Shown here in pieces: positions 44,316-53,911 of a stretch of DNA of 64,000 bases. The translations under genes and the position numbers were made by a program. Under the pieces are notes generated by a model. That model was not told where the DNA came from. It worked only from the letters and a program-made list of their open reading frames with translations, and made no database searches. This DNA is from Colwellia echini. GTDB taxonomy: Bacteria > Pseudomonadota > Gammaproteobacteria > Enterobacterales > Alteromonadaceae. Location: NCBI RefSeq assembly GCF_002843355.2, contig NZ_PJAI02000020.1, positions 1 to 64,000 on the forward strand, given 5' to 3'. Within the stretch, counting starts at the first letter, position 1. The number at the start of each line of letters is the position of its first letter.

Positions 44316-44783
44316 TTAAAGCAATAGTTCTTTAGGTAAATCCCAGCTGGTGATTAACTGCTCACCTTGCCAATTTTCAATCGTTAACCATAACCTATCA
44401 CTAGCTTGCAATACTTGCGGGCTAATAGCATGTGCTTCTTGCCCATGTTGACTACCGTGTAATATACCATCATCACCCATAGCTAACTTTTCTAGTGATA
44501 ATGCCGTCGGCCCTATATTCACATAACCTTGACGTATTGTTTTAACATCACCTTTATTGATGATAAAAAAGAAGTCTTTCGTATACACATCGTGATGAAG
44601 ATATGGTGCGTCCAAATTAAAAGGCATTGGAGTTATCTCAAATGAACCTATTTGCTTAGGCGCCCAAGTATCAGGAAAAACAGGGGTTAGTGATTGATAT
44701 AAAAAGTAAATAGACAGCAATAACACCAAGCCATTAAGTTTATATTTATAGCGCTGCCATAAGGTATTTTTAACTCTAGCCAT
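44316..44783 (-). CDS. Membrane-anchored protein of the Fur-linked PepSY operon
   Basis: 155 residues: a basic N-terminus (MARVKNTLWQRYKYK), one membrane helix (about 16-32) and a periplasmic domain of about 120 residues rich in beta segments. No family recognised. Its ATG overlaps the stop of the PepSY gene by one base (TAATG), so it is translationally coupled and presumably works with that protein in handling imported iron. Confidence 0.7.
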   Translation of the reverse strand: MARVKNTLWQRYKYKLNGLVLLLSIYFLYQSLTPVFPDTWAPKQIGSFEITPMPFNLDAPYLHHDVYTKDFFFIINKGDVKTIRQGYVNIGPTALSLEKLAMGDDGILHGSQHGQEAHAISPQVLQASDRLWLTIENWQGEQLITSWDLPKELLL

Positions 44784-45937
44784 TATTTAATCTCCTTAGA
44801 CTTAGGCTCAAGCTCAGAGTCGACACTTTTAGCCGCTTTTACCGTCCGACTACCCCACATTAAAAATCCGGTAATAGACATGCCGGTCAGTAATACCCCA
44901 AATAAAAACCAAATAGCTTTAGTCCAAAGTCCGCCGATATTACCGTAATGCAAGGGATCAGCTATATGCGACAGCGTTTGCAGCGGCGTCATATCATCTG
45001 GCTGTCTTGTGCTTTCAATTACACCTGTCCATGGGTTGATAATCACGCCATACGAATGTTCATCATAGAATGTAAAATCACCTTTACCATATAACTTGTA
45101 GGTATCACGTGTATGCTCTGGCAACATAATATAGGTGCCTTTAAAATCAGGGAATTTATTTTTAGCAATGACTAACGCCTCTGATAAAGAAATATCAGCA
45201 ACAGGGATATCAACACTGTTTATCGGTAGTTGTTGGGCAGAAACTAAAGGCGCATGCGCTTCAAGATCGACATCATTATGCCAAAGAATCGCCTGAACTA
45301 AATACCATAAACCAGTCAAACTCATTAACAGTAAAAACCAAAGCGACCACACGCCTGCTAAACGATGTAAGTCAGACAGTAATGTTTTCTTACCTTGGTT
45401 CAAACGAAGTTTAGGCTGGGTAAAAGCTCGCCAAAAGTTCTTATAAATAACCAAGCCAGTGACTAATGCACCTAGCATTGCAATAGCCATAGCACAGACA
45501 ATATAATAGCCAATACTGTAATTACTCTCCCAAGGGAATAACAACCAACTGTGCAAACCGCGCATAAAATTAATAAAGGTCATTCCCTCATTAATCGCTT
45601 GTATCTCACCTGTATATTGATTGACATAAGCAATTGCAAAAGGTTTATCACTGTCAGTAAAAATAACGGCATTTACAAGGTAAGGTTCAAAGGTTACGAC
45701 TGTAGAAATACTCGCAGTAGGATGTGCTTGCTGCACAATATCGACCAACTCTGCAGATGATTTTTCTATTAATTGTTGCGGATTATTCGCACGTGAATCT
45801 GGGTTCGTCAGCCAAGTTAATTCATGGCTAACTACAGCAATAGTTCCAGTTAAACAGACAAAACAAAATATTATCCAAACTGGTAATGAAAACCAGCCGT
45901 GTAGTTGAAACCAAAAACGATTACTAAGTTTTGCCAT
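44783..45937 (-). CDS. PepSY-associated transmembrane protein (iron-regulated)
   Basis: 384 residues with four membrane helices (about 12-35, 138-165, 188-212, 342-365) in the PepSY_TM layout, with periplasmic PepSY-like segments between (TGEIQAINEGMTFINFMRGLHSWL and PWTGVIESTRQPDDMTPLQTLSHIADPLHYG). His residues near helix ends (LHGW, LHSWL, LHRLAGVWS, DPLHYG) could bind heme. Relatives sit beside TonB siderophore receptors and are thought to reduce ferric siderophores. It is divergent from such a receptor and has a perfect Fur box 58 bases upstream. Confidence 0.87.
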   Translation of the reverse strand: MAKLSNRFWFQLHGWFSLPVWIIFCFVCLTGTIAVVSHELTWLTNPDSRANNPQQLIEKSSAELVDIVQQAHPTASISTVVTFEPYLVNAVIFTDSDKPFAIAYVNQYTGEIQAINEGMTFINFMRGLHSWLLFPWESNYSIGYYIVCAMAIAMLGALVTGLVIYKNFWRAFTQPKLRLNQGKKTLLSDLHRLAGVWSLWFLLLMSLTGLWYLVQAILWHNDVDLEAHAPLVSAQQLPINSVDIPVADISLSEALVIAKNKFPDFKGTYIMLPEHTRDTYKLYGKGDFTFYDEHSYGVIINPWTGVIESTRQPDDMTPLQTLSHIADPLHYGNIGGLWTKAIWFLFGVLLTGMSITGFLMWGSRTVKAAKSVDSELEPKSKEIK

Positions 45938-45994
45938 GGGTTATCCGAATAATATGAAAAGATGCAGCATAAGAGCTGCGCATAATATTACTTA

Positions 45995-46009
45995 TGATAA
46001 TGATTATCA
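45995..46009. promoter_or_regulatory. Fur box for the PepSY operon
   Basis: TGATAATGATTATCA is a perfect 6-3-6 palindrome matching the Fur consensus. It lies 58-72 bases upstream of the PepSY gene, so iron-replete Fur should repress that operon. Confidence 0.9.
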
Positions 46010-46140
46010 ATAACAACCATGATTGAAATTGTTATGTTATTGTTTTTATTTAACATCCTTATAATAGAACATAGGTACAATTAATTAAAAATAACACCTA
46101 ATTAAGGTAAGCCATTTTTATTATCTTACAAAAAACACAA

Positions 46141-46159
46141 ATGATAACCATTGTCATTT
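46141..46159. promoter_or_regulatory. Fur box for the TonB receptor
   Basis: ATGATAACCATTGTCATTT contains TGATAA-CCA-TTGTCA, one mismatch from a perfect 6-3-6 Fur palindrome. It overlaps the -35 region of the receptor promoter. Confidence 0.85.
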
Positions 46160-46184
46160 ACATTGCACATTTGTTCTGTATAAT
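46157..46184 (+). promoter_or_regulatory. Sigma-70 promoter of the TonB receptor gene
   Basis: TTTACA (46157-46162) and a consensus TATAAT (46179-46184) with 16-nt spacing, about 50 bases before the start codon. The -35 overlaps the Fur box, so Fur would exclude RNA polymerase. Confidence 0.72.
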
Positions 46185-46234
46185 CCTCTTCAAAATATCG
46201 TTACACCTCATTTTATTAAGTATTAAGGGTAATC

Positions 46235-48373
46235 ATGAAACTAACACGCGCTTTCGCCTTGTCTTCTTTAGTATTAGCAATGGGATTTCCTGCCTATGCG
46301 CAGCAAAATTCGTCTGAAAATACCGCCGAGAATACTGCTGAAAATACACAAAACGAAGCAGAGAAAATCACTATTGTTGGGGTCCGTCAAGACCGAGTTA
46401 GTAAAGGTGCCACTGGTTTTACCATGGAACTTAATGAAACCCCTCAATCTATTAGTGTGGTTTCTGCTGAAGAAATAGAAAACTATGCAGCACACAGTTT
46501 AAATGACGCACTTCGCTTAGCCCCAGGTATTAATGTAGAAGAATGGGAAACTAACCGTACTAACTACACATCACGTGGTTTTGAAATTAAAAGTACTCAA
46601 ATTGATGGTATTGGTTTACCTAATGATTGGGGCATTGTAACCGGTGCAATGGAAAGTTATGGTTATGAAGAAATTGAAGTAATTCGCGGCGCTAATGGCC
46701 AATTAACGGGTGTAGGTAATTCTGCAGGCACAATTAATTACGTAAGAAAGCGTCCTAAAAATGAAAATGCCGGCGAAGTTCAGGTATCTTTAGGCTCATT
46801 TGATTTTAAAAGACTAGAAGCTGATTACTCTGTTTTATTAACAGAAAGTGGCAGCTGGGCGGCTAGGTTTGTTGTAGCAACTGAAGATTCAAATTCTTAC
46901 CTTGACGGTTTATCTAACGACCGTACTTATTTTTACGGTGTTGTTGACGGTCAATTAACAGATAACTCGACGCTTGCTGCTGGGTATTCATATCAAGATG
47001 CGAATACCGATGGCAACATGTGGGGTGGCTTAGTTTTTAACTACACCGACGGCACACAAGCTGAGTGGGAAACAAGTGCGACTACCGCACAAGACTGGAC
47101 CATGTGGGATACCATTAATAGCACTGCTTTTATTGAATATGCTTATATATTCAATAATGACTGGGAATTAAAGGCGACTTACAACCACCAAAGTTTTGAA
47201 GATGAAAGTAAGTTATTTTATGCATCAGGTGCTATCGACAAAGACACAGGTTTAGGTCTAAATGGCTGGCCTGGTAGATACGACACTGATTATACGGCTG
47301 ATATTCTTGATATTACCACAACAGGCGAATTTACTTTATTTGATAGATCACATGAGCTGATTTTTGGTGCTAGCCAAGCAAAAAGTGAAAGAGCTGAATA
47401 TCAACACCCTTTTGATTATGCAACAACACCAGCATTTGGCCCAACACCAGCGTTTCCTTATGCCTTAAATGTAATAGAAGAACCTGAATGGGCCGATAGA
47501 AATGAATATTCAACTACCGATATTACCTTAACGCGCGTTTTCGGTTCAGCTAAATTAAACGCATCTGATGATTTGTTCTTTATTGTTGGCTTTAACGCGA
47601 TTGATTTCATTCGTGATGGCGTAAACAAAACCGTGGCAAGTGATGGCACTGTCAATGCTGTTGATATTTATAATAAAGAAAAGGAAATAAGTCCTTACGC
47701 GGGTGTTACTTATACTATTTCAGAGCATGTTAATGCTTATTTAAATTATTCTGATATATACCAACCTCAAGATGAATATGATGAGCAGGGTGAATTTTTA
47801 GCGCCAACCAAAGGCGTTAACTATGAAGCAGGTATAAAAACCCAATGGTTAGATAATAACTTATTTGCAAATTTTGCCATTTTTACAGCCGAGCAAGAAG
47901 GCTTAGCAAATTATGCGGGTTCAACACCAGACGGCACTTGGTTTTATGATGGTATAAATGTTGAATCACAAGGTTTTGAAGTGGAGGTAACCGGCACAAT
48001 AGCGGATAACATTGGCGTGTTATTTTCTTATACTTACTTAAATATTGAAGGCCAAGATGGTGAAAAAGAGCATCAATGGGCTCCAAAAGACAGCATCAAC
48101 TTCTCAATTGATTATACATTTCCGCAACTTGAAACAGTTAAAGTTGGCTTAGGTGGTTTATGGCAGTCAAAAACTGTTAATACCGATTATAACGTTGAAC
48201 AAGGTGCCTACGCGATAGTTAATGCTTTTGCTCGTTGGGATATTTCGGAGCAATTTTCAGTACAAGCTAATATTAATAACCTAACCGATACCAAATATAT
48301 TAATAGTTTATATGTTGTCGGTTATTACGGCGCTCCTATCAATGGCAGTATTAGTGCAAGTTATAGTTTTTAA
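46235..48373 (+). CDS. TonB-dependent siderophore receptor
   Basis: 712 residues. Signal peptide 1-22 (cut after AYA), a short Asn/Glu-rich repeat (ENTAENTAENT), then the plug (about 50-170: FTMELNETPQSISVVSAEEI, LRLAPGI, RGANGQLTGVGNSAGTINYVRKRP) and a 22-strand barrel ending in SISASYSF with terminal Phe. The layout is that of TIGR01783 siderophore receptors (FhuE/FpvA-like); the actual siderophore cannot be told. It moves ferric siderophore across the outer membrane using TonB. No signalling extension is present. It forms a Fur-controlled unit with the divergent PepSY pair. Confidence 0.93.
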   Translation: MKLTRAFALSSLVLAMGFPAYAQQNSSENTAENTAENTQNEAEKITIVGVRQDRVSKGATGFTMELNETPQSISVVSAEEIENYAAHSLNDALRLAPGINVEEWETNRTNYTSRGFEIKSTQIDGIGLPNDWGIVTGAMESYGYEEIEVIRGANGQLTGVGNSAGTINYVRKRPKNENAGEVQVSLGSFDFKRLEADYSVLLTESGSWAARFVVATEDSNSYLDGLSNDRTYFYGVVDGQLTDNSTLAAGYSYQDANTDGNMWGGLVFNYTDGTQAEWETSATTAQDWTMWDTINSTAFIEYAYIFNNDWELKATYNHQSFEDESKLFYASGAIDKDTGLGLNGWPGRYDTDYTADILDITTTGEFTLFDRSHELIFGASQAKSERAEYQHPFDYATTPAFGPTPAFPYALNVIEEPEWADRNEYSTTDITLTRVFGSAKLNASDDLFFIVGFNAIDFIRDGVNKTVASDGTVNAVDIYNKEKEISPYAGVTYTISEHVNAYLNYSDIYQPQDEYDEQGEFLAPTKGVNYEAGIKTQWLDNNLFANFAIFTAEQEGLANYAGSTPDGTWFYDGINVESQGFEVEVTGTIADNIGVLFSYTYLNIEGQDGEKEHQWAPKDSINFSIDYTFPQLETVKVGLGGLWQSKTVNTDYNVEQGAYAIVNAFARWDISEQFSVQANINNLTDTKYINSLYVVGYYGAPINGSISASYSF

Positions 48374-48410
48374 GACAACGCCAGACCAATAACGCAATAA
48401 AAGTAACGAT

Positions 48411-48448
48411 AAGCCCCTTGAACAGCCTACTGTTCAAGGGGCTTTTTA
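48411..48448 (+). terminator. Terminator after the TonB receptor
   Basis: AAGCCCCTTGAACA pairs perfectly with TGTTCAAGGGGCTT around a 6-nt loop, then TTT. Confidence 0.92.
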
Positions 48449-48542
48449 TTAATTGGAAAATAACATGCAGATCATAAGCTTAGAACTATCATAAAGAGTT
48501 TTATCATTGAGTAGCAACTCCACTCTATATTCACGTTTATTA

Positions 48543-49436
48543 CTACTGGTCCCAGTAAGGAGAATTTCCAAAGTGATTTGCAAAATAATCAATAAAGGCT
48601 CTTACCTTTGGCGCTAATAATCGCGAACTAGGATAAACAGCCCAAATATCGGTATTCGATACTAATGGAAAGTCCTTTAAAATATGGAGCAATTTACCGC
48701 TATTAAGCTCTTGATAAGCACTCCAGCTTGAGTTCACTGTAATTCCTAAACCATTTACACAAGCATCACGAATGGCCTCACCATTATCTGTCCTAAAACT
48801 TCCTTTTACTTTGACTTTCTTTTGGCCTGTTGGCGTATCGAATACCCAATTATCAAGCCCCATCAAAGTAATGCATTGATGATGAATTAACTCATCAGGA
48901 TCTTTAGGTTCGCCATATTTGGCTATGTATTCAGGAGAAGCACACAACCTTCGAGAATCAGTCGCCAACTTTTTAGCAATTAAACTAGAATCTTTAAGTG
49001 CAGAATTACGTATAGCGATATCAAAGCCGCCATCGACTAAATCGATGATCGTATCTGATAATTTTAAGTCGACAGTTAGATCGGGATAACGAGCAAAGAA
49101 TCCATTTAACGCTGGAAGTAAGTGCATTCGACCAAAAGAAGCAGGGGCAGCAATACGCAATATTCCTCTCGGCGATGAACTACCTGCACCTATTGACGCA
49201 CGAGCTGCTTCAACACTTTCCAGTACATTTTCGGCATGTGGTAAAAAAGCGATGCCTTCTTCCGTTAACGAAACCTTTCGCGTAGTACGATGAATTAAAC
49301 GAACACCAAGTGCATCTTCTAGTTTATTGAGATGTGCGCTAGATACTGCTGGCGACAAGTCTAACTCTTGTCCAGCTACGCTAATATTTTGCGTGCTAGC
49401 AACTCTAACAAATAATTTAAGGTGTTCAATATTCAT
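48543..49436 (-). CDS. LysR-family regulator
   Basis: 297 residues. LysR helix-turn-helix at 1-60 (LKLFVRVASTQNISVAGQELDLSPAVSSAHLNKLEDALGVRLIHRTTRKVSLT) and a periplasmic-binding-like effector domain (about 90-290), of the CrgA/DsdC-like subgroup. It is divergent from an NADPH:quinone-type oxidoreductase with 115 bases between, the usual arrangement for a LysR protein controlling its neighbour. The effector is unknown. Confidence 0.9.
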   Translation of the reverse strand: MNIEHLKLFVRVASTQNISVAGQELDLSPAVSSAHLNKLEDALGVRLIHRTTRKVSLTEEGIAFLPHAENVLESVEAARASIGAGSSSPRGILRIAAPASFGRMHLLPALNGFFARYPDLTVDLKLSDTIIDLVDGGFDIAIRNSALKDSSLIAKKLATDSRRLCASPEYIAKYGEPKDPDELIHHQCITLMGLDNWVFDTPTGQKKVKVKGSFRTDNGEAIRDACVNGLGITVNSSWSAYQELNSGKLLHILKDFPLVSNTDIWAVYPSSRLLAPKVRAFIDYFANHFGNSPYWDQ

Positions 49437-49551
49437 TATTTAAAACCCAAATTATCAACATAAACTATAAAGTGATTGTTTATTTTGCTCTATTATCAAT
49501 TTAATTACCAGTGTATATACTTACTTCATCAACTAATGGAGGTAAATAAAA

Positions 49552-50538
49552 ATGAAAGCAATGATATTAAACCAATATGGAAGCGAAGATCTTTTTGAAG
49601 TAGCTGATATAGCAAAGCCGCAAGTGAAAGAAGGGCACGTTTTAATAAAAGTGATTGCTACGAGCATAAACACAGTAGATACCATGATAAGAGCAATGGG
49701 AGATGCACTTCCACTTTCTCCTGCGTTGCCCGCTTTATTAGGAATGGACTTTGCCGGTATTATTGAAGAAGCTGGAGAAGGTGTTACGGATTACGAAGTA
49801 GGTGATGAAGTTTACGGCTGTGCTGGTGGATTGGCAGATCTTCAAGGAACATTGGCAGAATATATGGTTGCTGATGCAAAACTAATCGCGGCTAAACCAA
49901 AAAATTTGACGATGCGTGAAGCCGCAGCTTTACCATTAGTTGCTATTACTGCTTATGAAGGTTTAATTAGAGCAGGTATTAGTAAAGGCCAGAAAGTTTT
50001 AGTACATGGCGGCTCTGGTGGTGTTGGTCATGTTGCATTGCAATTGGCTCGTTACTTTGGTGCAGAGGTTTACTCAACTGGCGGTGGCGATAAACAAATA
50101 GCATTAATCGAACAACTTGGTGCCCAAGGAATTAACTATAAAGCCGAAACGGTCAGTGATTATGTCGCTAAACATACAAATGGCGAAGGTTTTGATATTG
50201 TTTTTGACTCTGTTGGTGGCGAAAACATGACAAATTCTTTTGAAGCCGCAGTACTTAACGGTCATGTAATATCTACTACCTCGATGTTAAAAATAGATCT
50301 AACTACGGTACATTTTAAAGGCTTATCTTTACATGTAGTCTTTATGTTAATTCCTATGCTTTATAATCACAAACGTGAACAACATGCGCACATTTTACGT
50401 GAATTAAGTAAAATTGTTGAAGCAGGCGGTTTGACTCCAGTATTAGATGAGCAAAGCTTCTCGTTAGAAGAAGTTGGTAAAGCGCATGCTCGTTTATCAA
50501 GTGGTTTAGGTATGGGTAAAGTGGTTGTTGATATATAA
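49552..50538 (+). CDS. Zinc-independent MDR oxidoreductase (quinone reductase-like)
   Basis: 328 residues: GroES-like N-terminal domain and Rossmann domain with VLVHGGSGGVGHVALQLARYFG (NADPH). The structural- and catalytic-zinc Cys patterns of alcohol dehydrogenases are absent, pointing to the quinone oxidoreductase/2-alkenal reductase branch. It probably reduces reactive quinones or enals in the cytoplasm. GGAGG lies ten bases before the ATG. Regulated, by context, by the divergent LysR protein. Confidence 0.87.
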   Translation: MKAMILNQYGSEDLFEVADIAKPQVKEGHVLIKVIATSINTVDTMIRAMGDALPLSPALPALLGMDFAGIIEEAGEGVTDYEVGDEVYGCAGGLADLQGTLAEYMVADAKLIAAKPKNLTMREAAALPLVAITAYEGLIRAGISKGQKVLVHGGSGGVGHVALQLARYFGAEVYSTGGGDKQIALIEQLGAQGINYKAETVSDYVAKHTNGEGFDIVFDSVGGENMTNSFEAAVLNGHVISTTSMLKIDLTTVHFKGLSLHVVFMLIPMLYNHKREQHAHILRELSKIVEAGGLTPVLDEQSFSLEEVGKAHARLSSGLGMGKVVVDI

Positions 50539-50619
50539 AAACAACAAATTATATTTACCCGTTATCATTCAAAGTGCGGGATTTCATTGGGAATTAAACC
50601 ACTACAATATGATGTCAGC

Positions 50620-50653
50620 AACGCTGTTTTGATAAATCAAAACAGCGTTTCAA
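50620..50653. terminator. Terminator between the MDR and MFS genes
   Basis: AACGCTGTTTTGAT pairs perfectly with ATCAAAACAGCGTT with almost no loop, between convergent genes; the flanking T run is short, so its strength is uncertain. Confidence 0.7.
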
Positions 50654-50672
50654 GTTTAGGCTATAGCTTTAA

Positions 50673-51845
50673 CTAATTTATGAACTCCTCCTTTCGATCT
50701 AAACTCCCACTAAAACGGGTTATAATAAGTGCAATTAAAACAACAACAGCGCCAACCCAAGGAGTATTCATTAAACCATGCTCCTCAACAATCATCCCGC
50801 CTCCCCATGATCCTATTGCAATACCTACATTAAAAGCAGCTATATTTAAACCTGATGCTACATCTACCGCATCAGGTGTATATTTTTCAGCCAACTTTAC
50901 AATATAAACTTGCAAGCCTGGTACGTTGCCAAAAGCAAACGCTCCCCACACTAAAATCGTGATTACTGCTGCAATAGGGTTATAAGCCGTAAAATTCAAC
51001 ATTAATAATATTGTAGCTAGGCCTGAAAAAATGATTGTTAATGCTTTAATAGGACCAAAATTATCTGCCATTTTTCCACCCCATATGTTTCCGATAGCAA
51101 CGGAAATACCATACACTAAGAGTATTAAACCTACCGAACTAGATTCAAAACCACTAATCTCATTGAGAATTGGTGCTAAATAAGTAAAAGCAATAAAAGT
51201 CCCACCGTAGCCAACCGCAGTAATTGCATAAACGAGTAACAACCTTGGGTGTGTTAACACTTTAAATTGTGACGCAAGGCTTGTTGGTTTGGCTTGTTTT
51301 AAATTGTTTGGCACGAGTATAGCGCTCCCAATCATAGCTAATAAGCCTAAAATAGATACCGTTAGAAAGGTAGCTTCCCAGCCAAACGTTTGACCTATAT
51401 AGGTGCCTAATGGTACTCCTGTTACTAAAGCGACAGTTAATCCTGTGAACATAATTGCAATAGCACTTGCTCCCTTCTCTTTGGGTACCACACCTGTCGC
51501 TATTGTTGAGCCTATGGAGAAGAACACACCGTGCGCTAACCCGGTGAGTATTCTCGCTACTATCAATGCTTCAAAGCTAGGCGCTTGCCAAGCTACTAGG
51601 TTACCAAGAACAAATAAGCCCATAACGGACAATAAAACGTGCTTTCTATTCCACTTACTTGTAAAAGCAGTTAGAACAGGTGCCCCTATTGCGACTCCTA
51701 GTGCGTACAAGCTAACTAATAAGCCTGCCGAAGGAATTGATATATTAAGGTCTTGTGCCATAGTTGGAAGTAATCCAACAATCACAAACTCGGTTGTTCC
51801 TATAGCAAAGGCGCTGAGCGCTAATGCAAGTAATGCTAATGGCAT
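50673..51845 (-). CDS. MFS exporter, DHA1 (AraJ/YdhP-like)
   Basis: 390 residues from the ATG at 51845, with GGAG six bases upstream; alternatives lie 3 and 12 bases earlier. Twelve hydrophobic helices; the first carries LALSAFAIGTTEFVIVGLLP and the A-like motif KWNRKHVLL follows helix 2, typical of the AraJ/YdhP/YdeA drug and sugar exporters. The substrate is unknown. It is divergent from a LysR regulator, 145 bases away, which probably controls it. Confidence 0.88.
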   Translation of the reverse strand: MPLALLALALSAFAIGTTEFVIVGLLPTMAQDLNISIPSAGLLVSLYALGVAIGAPVLTAFTSKWNRKHVLLSVMGLFVLGNLVAWQAPSFEALIVARILTGLAHGVFFSIGSTIATGVVPKEKGASAIAIMFTGLTVALVTGVPLGTYIGQTFGWEATFLTVSILGLLAMIGSAILVPNNLKQAKPTSLASQFKVLTHPRLLLVYAITAVGYGGTFIAFTYLAPILNEISGFESSSVGLILLVYGISVAIGNIWGGKMADNFGPIKALTIIFSGLATILLMLNFTAYNPIAAVITILVWGAFAFGNVPGLQVYIVKLAEKYTPDAVDVASGLNIAAFNVGIAIGSWGGGMIVEEHGLMNTPWVGAVVVLIALIITRFSGSLDRKEEFIN

Positions 51846-51990
51846 CATAATCTCCAATATAAATAAATCAGTGTGAAGTTAGCGAGTTAAATAAATCCCT
51901 ACTTCTGTTTGGTGACGCAATTATTACCTGTTAAACTTTTGTGATAAACAGAGTTATTTACAAAACACTATTGTAATAAATGAGGTTAAT

Positions 51991-52878
51991 TTGAATTTAA
52001 AAACAAGATCAGATGATTTAGAGCTTTTATTAGCTGTCATTGAGTTTGGAGGGTTTTCCGCTGCCGCAGACGCATTGAATATTCAAGTGGCCCGTATATC
52101 ACGTTCTGTAACGAAAATAGAAAAAGATATTGGCACAGCTATTTTAATTCGAACTACTAGACGGGTTATGTTGACAGATGAAGGTAAAAAATTTATTGAT
52201 GCTGTAAGTATTGGACTTCAGCATATTAAAAATGCAGAAGCAGATATAACCGCTCAAGGGGAAATCCTTCAAGGAAAGTTACGAATTGACGCTGTTAGCC
52301 CATTTATATTTCACCAAATAGCGCCTCATATAAATGTCTTTAACAAAGCTTACCCTAATATAGAAATTGAACTTAACTCGAATGAAGGAATAGTCGATTT
52401 AATTGAAAAACGTACCGATGTTGCAATTAGAATAGGGAAGTTAGAGGATTCTACATTACATGCTAAAATTTTAGGAAAAAGCTCTCTTTTTATTGTTGCA
52501 TCTCCTCAATATATAGAACAAAACGGTTTACCTAAAAACCCAACGGAATTGAAAAATCACACATTAATCGGTTTTTCAAATATAAAAGCCCTTAATAAAT
52601 GGCCGATTAGGGGGGTAGATACAATCACACCTACAATAACGGCCAGTAATGGCGAAACAATCCGTCAATTAGCTTTATCAGGAAGTGGTATCACTTGCTT
52701 GTCTGGTTTTATGGTTAAGCAAGATATCGAGTCAGGTAAACTGATTTCATTAATAAATTCATATACGATACAAGGTACAGATAGGGAGTTGGTGAATGCT
52801 GTATATTATAAATCTTCAGCAGCCTCTAAAAAGGTAAAAGCATTTATAGACTTCATCAAACCCAAATTAACATTATGA
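51991..52878 (+). CDS. LysR-family regulator
   Basis: 295 residues. The start is TTG, supported by GAGG at 51982-51985; no ATG precedes the conserved DDLELLLAVIEFGGFSAAADALNIQVARISRSVTKIEKDIG helix-turn-helix (about 6-60). Effector domain about 90-290. Likely regulator of the divergent MFS exporter. It is about one-third identical by eye to the LysR protein at 48543, so the two belong to the same subgroup but are not recent duplicates. Confidence 0.88.
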   Translation: MNLKTRSDDLELLLAVIEFGGFSAAADALNIQVARISRSVTKIEKDIGTAILIRTTRRVMLTDEGKKFIDAVSIGLQHIKNAEADITAQGEILQGKLRIDAVSPFIFHQIAPHINVFNKAYPNIEIELNSNEGIVDLIEKRTDVAIRIGKLEDSTLHAKILGKSSLFIVASPQYIEQNGLPKNPTELKNHTLIGFSNIKALNKWPIRGVDTITPTITASNGETIRQLALSGSGITCLSGFMVKQDIESGKLISLINSYTIQGTDRELVNAVYYKSSAASKKVKAFIDFIKPKLTL

Positions 52879-53067
52879 TTTATGTTGGTTTGGGTTGGTA
52901 ACGAAAGAGTGACAGTTTTATTTAAAGATCGAGTGACCGCGGTGGTAGCAGTCCTGGATACTAATGGCTGATTAAACTGACAATAAATATTGGTAAATAT
53001 TGGGACAGCCATAAACATTGATTAATTCGCATCTCCTTACCATGGTTAAATAATCACCAAGTAAAAA

Positions 53068-53090
53068 TTATAACTGACACTCACTTATAA
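53068..53090. promoter_or_regulatory. 23-bp operator-like palindrome, copy 1
   Basis: Arms TTATAACTGA and TCACTTATAA around CAC, one mismatch from perfect symmetry. Apart from that base it equals the palindrome at 53928-53950. It lies 53 bases beyond the 3' end of the GST gene. On the minus strand a TATAAT and, further on, AAGGAG follow, as if a lost gene once began here. Confidence 0.6.
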
Positions 53091-53142
53091 TCATCATATA
53101 CCATGCCATTTTGTTCAGGGTCATAAAAAAGGAATTTCAAGC

Positions 53143-53781
53143 TTATTTAAAAGGGCTGAGATCTAATCCTTCAATATCACAAACCGCTTTAATCGTTGGG
53201 TTTGTACAGAGTCTTCTTAAATATGCTGCTATATGCTTAAAAGTAAGTGGAGATTTTTCTATAGTTGAGCACCATTCCATCAGCATAAATAGAAAGTAGT
53301 CACAGGCGGTAAGAGTGTCGCCGAGTAAATATTTATTATGTTCAAGCTGGTCATTGATAATTGACAATGCATCGGCAATTCTATCTTCTTGTGCTGCCTT
53401 TATATTAGCAATTGTGCTCTCATCATTGGTATGACGATGAGCATAATTAAACACCATAATTTCTGCTTGCAACGTATTATTTAAGTATGCAAGCCATTGA
53501 AAAAATAAAGGCCGTTTAAAATCGCCAATAGTTGGCATTAACTCTGATTCAGGATGTAATTCGCAAATATGTATGCAGATAGCTGGGCTTTCGAAAATGG
53601 GCTGATCATTTACCACCAGAGTAGGAATTAAGCCCGCAGGATTTAACTTAAGATAATCCGCAGATTTATGAGCGTTTGTATCTGTATCAACTAACAATAA
53701 CTCATAGTCTGCTTTTAAGTGATGTAGTAAGAAATGAGGTGCAAGACTCGCATTGTTTGGATAATAGTAAAGCTTGAACAA
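53143..53781 (-). CDS. Glutathione S-transferase family protein
   Basis: 212 residues from a TTG at 53781 (MFKLYYYPNNASLAPHFLLHHL), which has AAGGT upstream and matches the usual GST start; the frame is open 15 codons further. Thioredoxin-like N-terminal domain with the cis-Pro/Glu-Ser pair (GLIPTLVVNDQPIFESPAICIHI) and helical C-terminal domain. It conjugates glutathione to electrophiles; Ser in NNAS is the probable catalytic residue of the beta-like class. It is flanked by two copies of a 23-bp palindrome, one of them about 150 bases upstream of its start. Confidence 0.85.
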   Translation of the reverse strand: MFKLYYYPNNASLAPHFLLHHLKADYELLLVDTDTNAHKSADYLKLNPAGLIPTLVVNDQPIFESPAICIHICELHPESELMPTIGDFKRPLFFQWLAYLNNTLQAEIMVFNYAHRHTNDESTIANIKAAQEDRIADALSIINDQLEHNKYLLGDTLTACDYFLFMLMEWCSTIEKSPLTFKHIAAYLRRLCTNPTIKAVCDIEGLDLSPFK

Positions 53782-53911
53782 AATGCATACCTTAGTTAAG
53801 AAACCTTGAATAATGATAAAACCCAACTAACTCGTAACTAATCATACAAGTCACTGAATAATAGTTCATATCTTAATGCAACTATAAGAACTTTTAAGCT
53901 TATGTCGCGAA

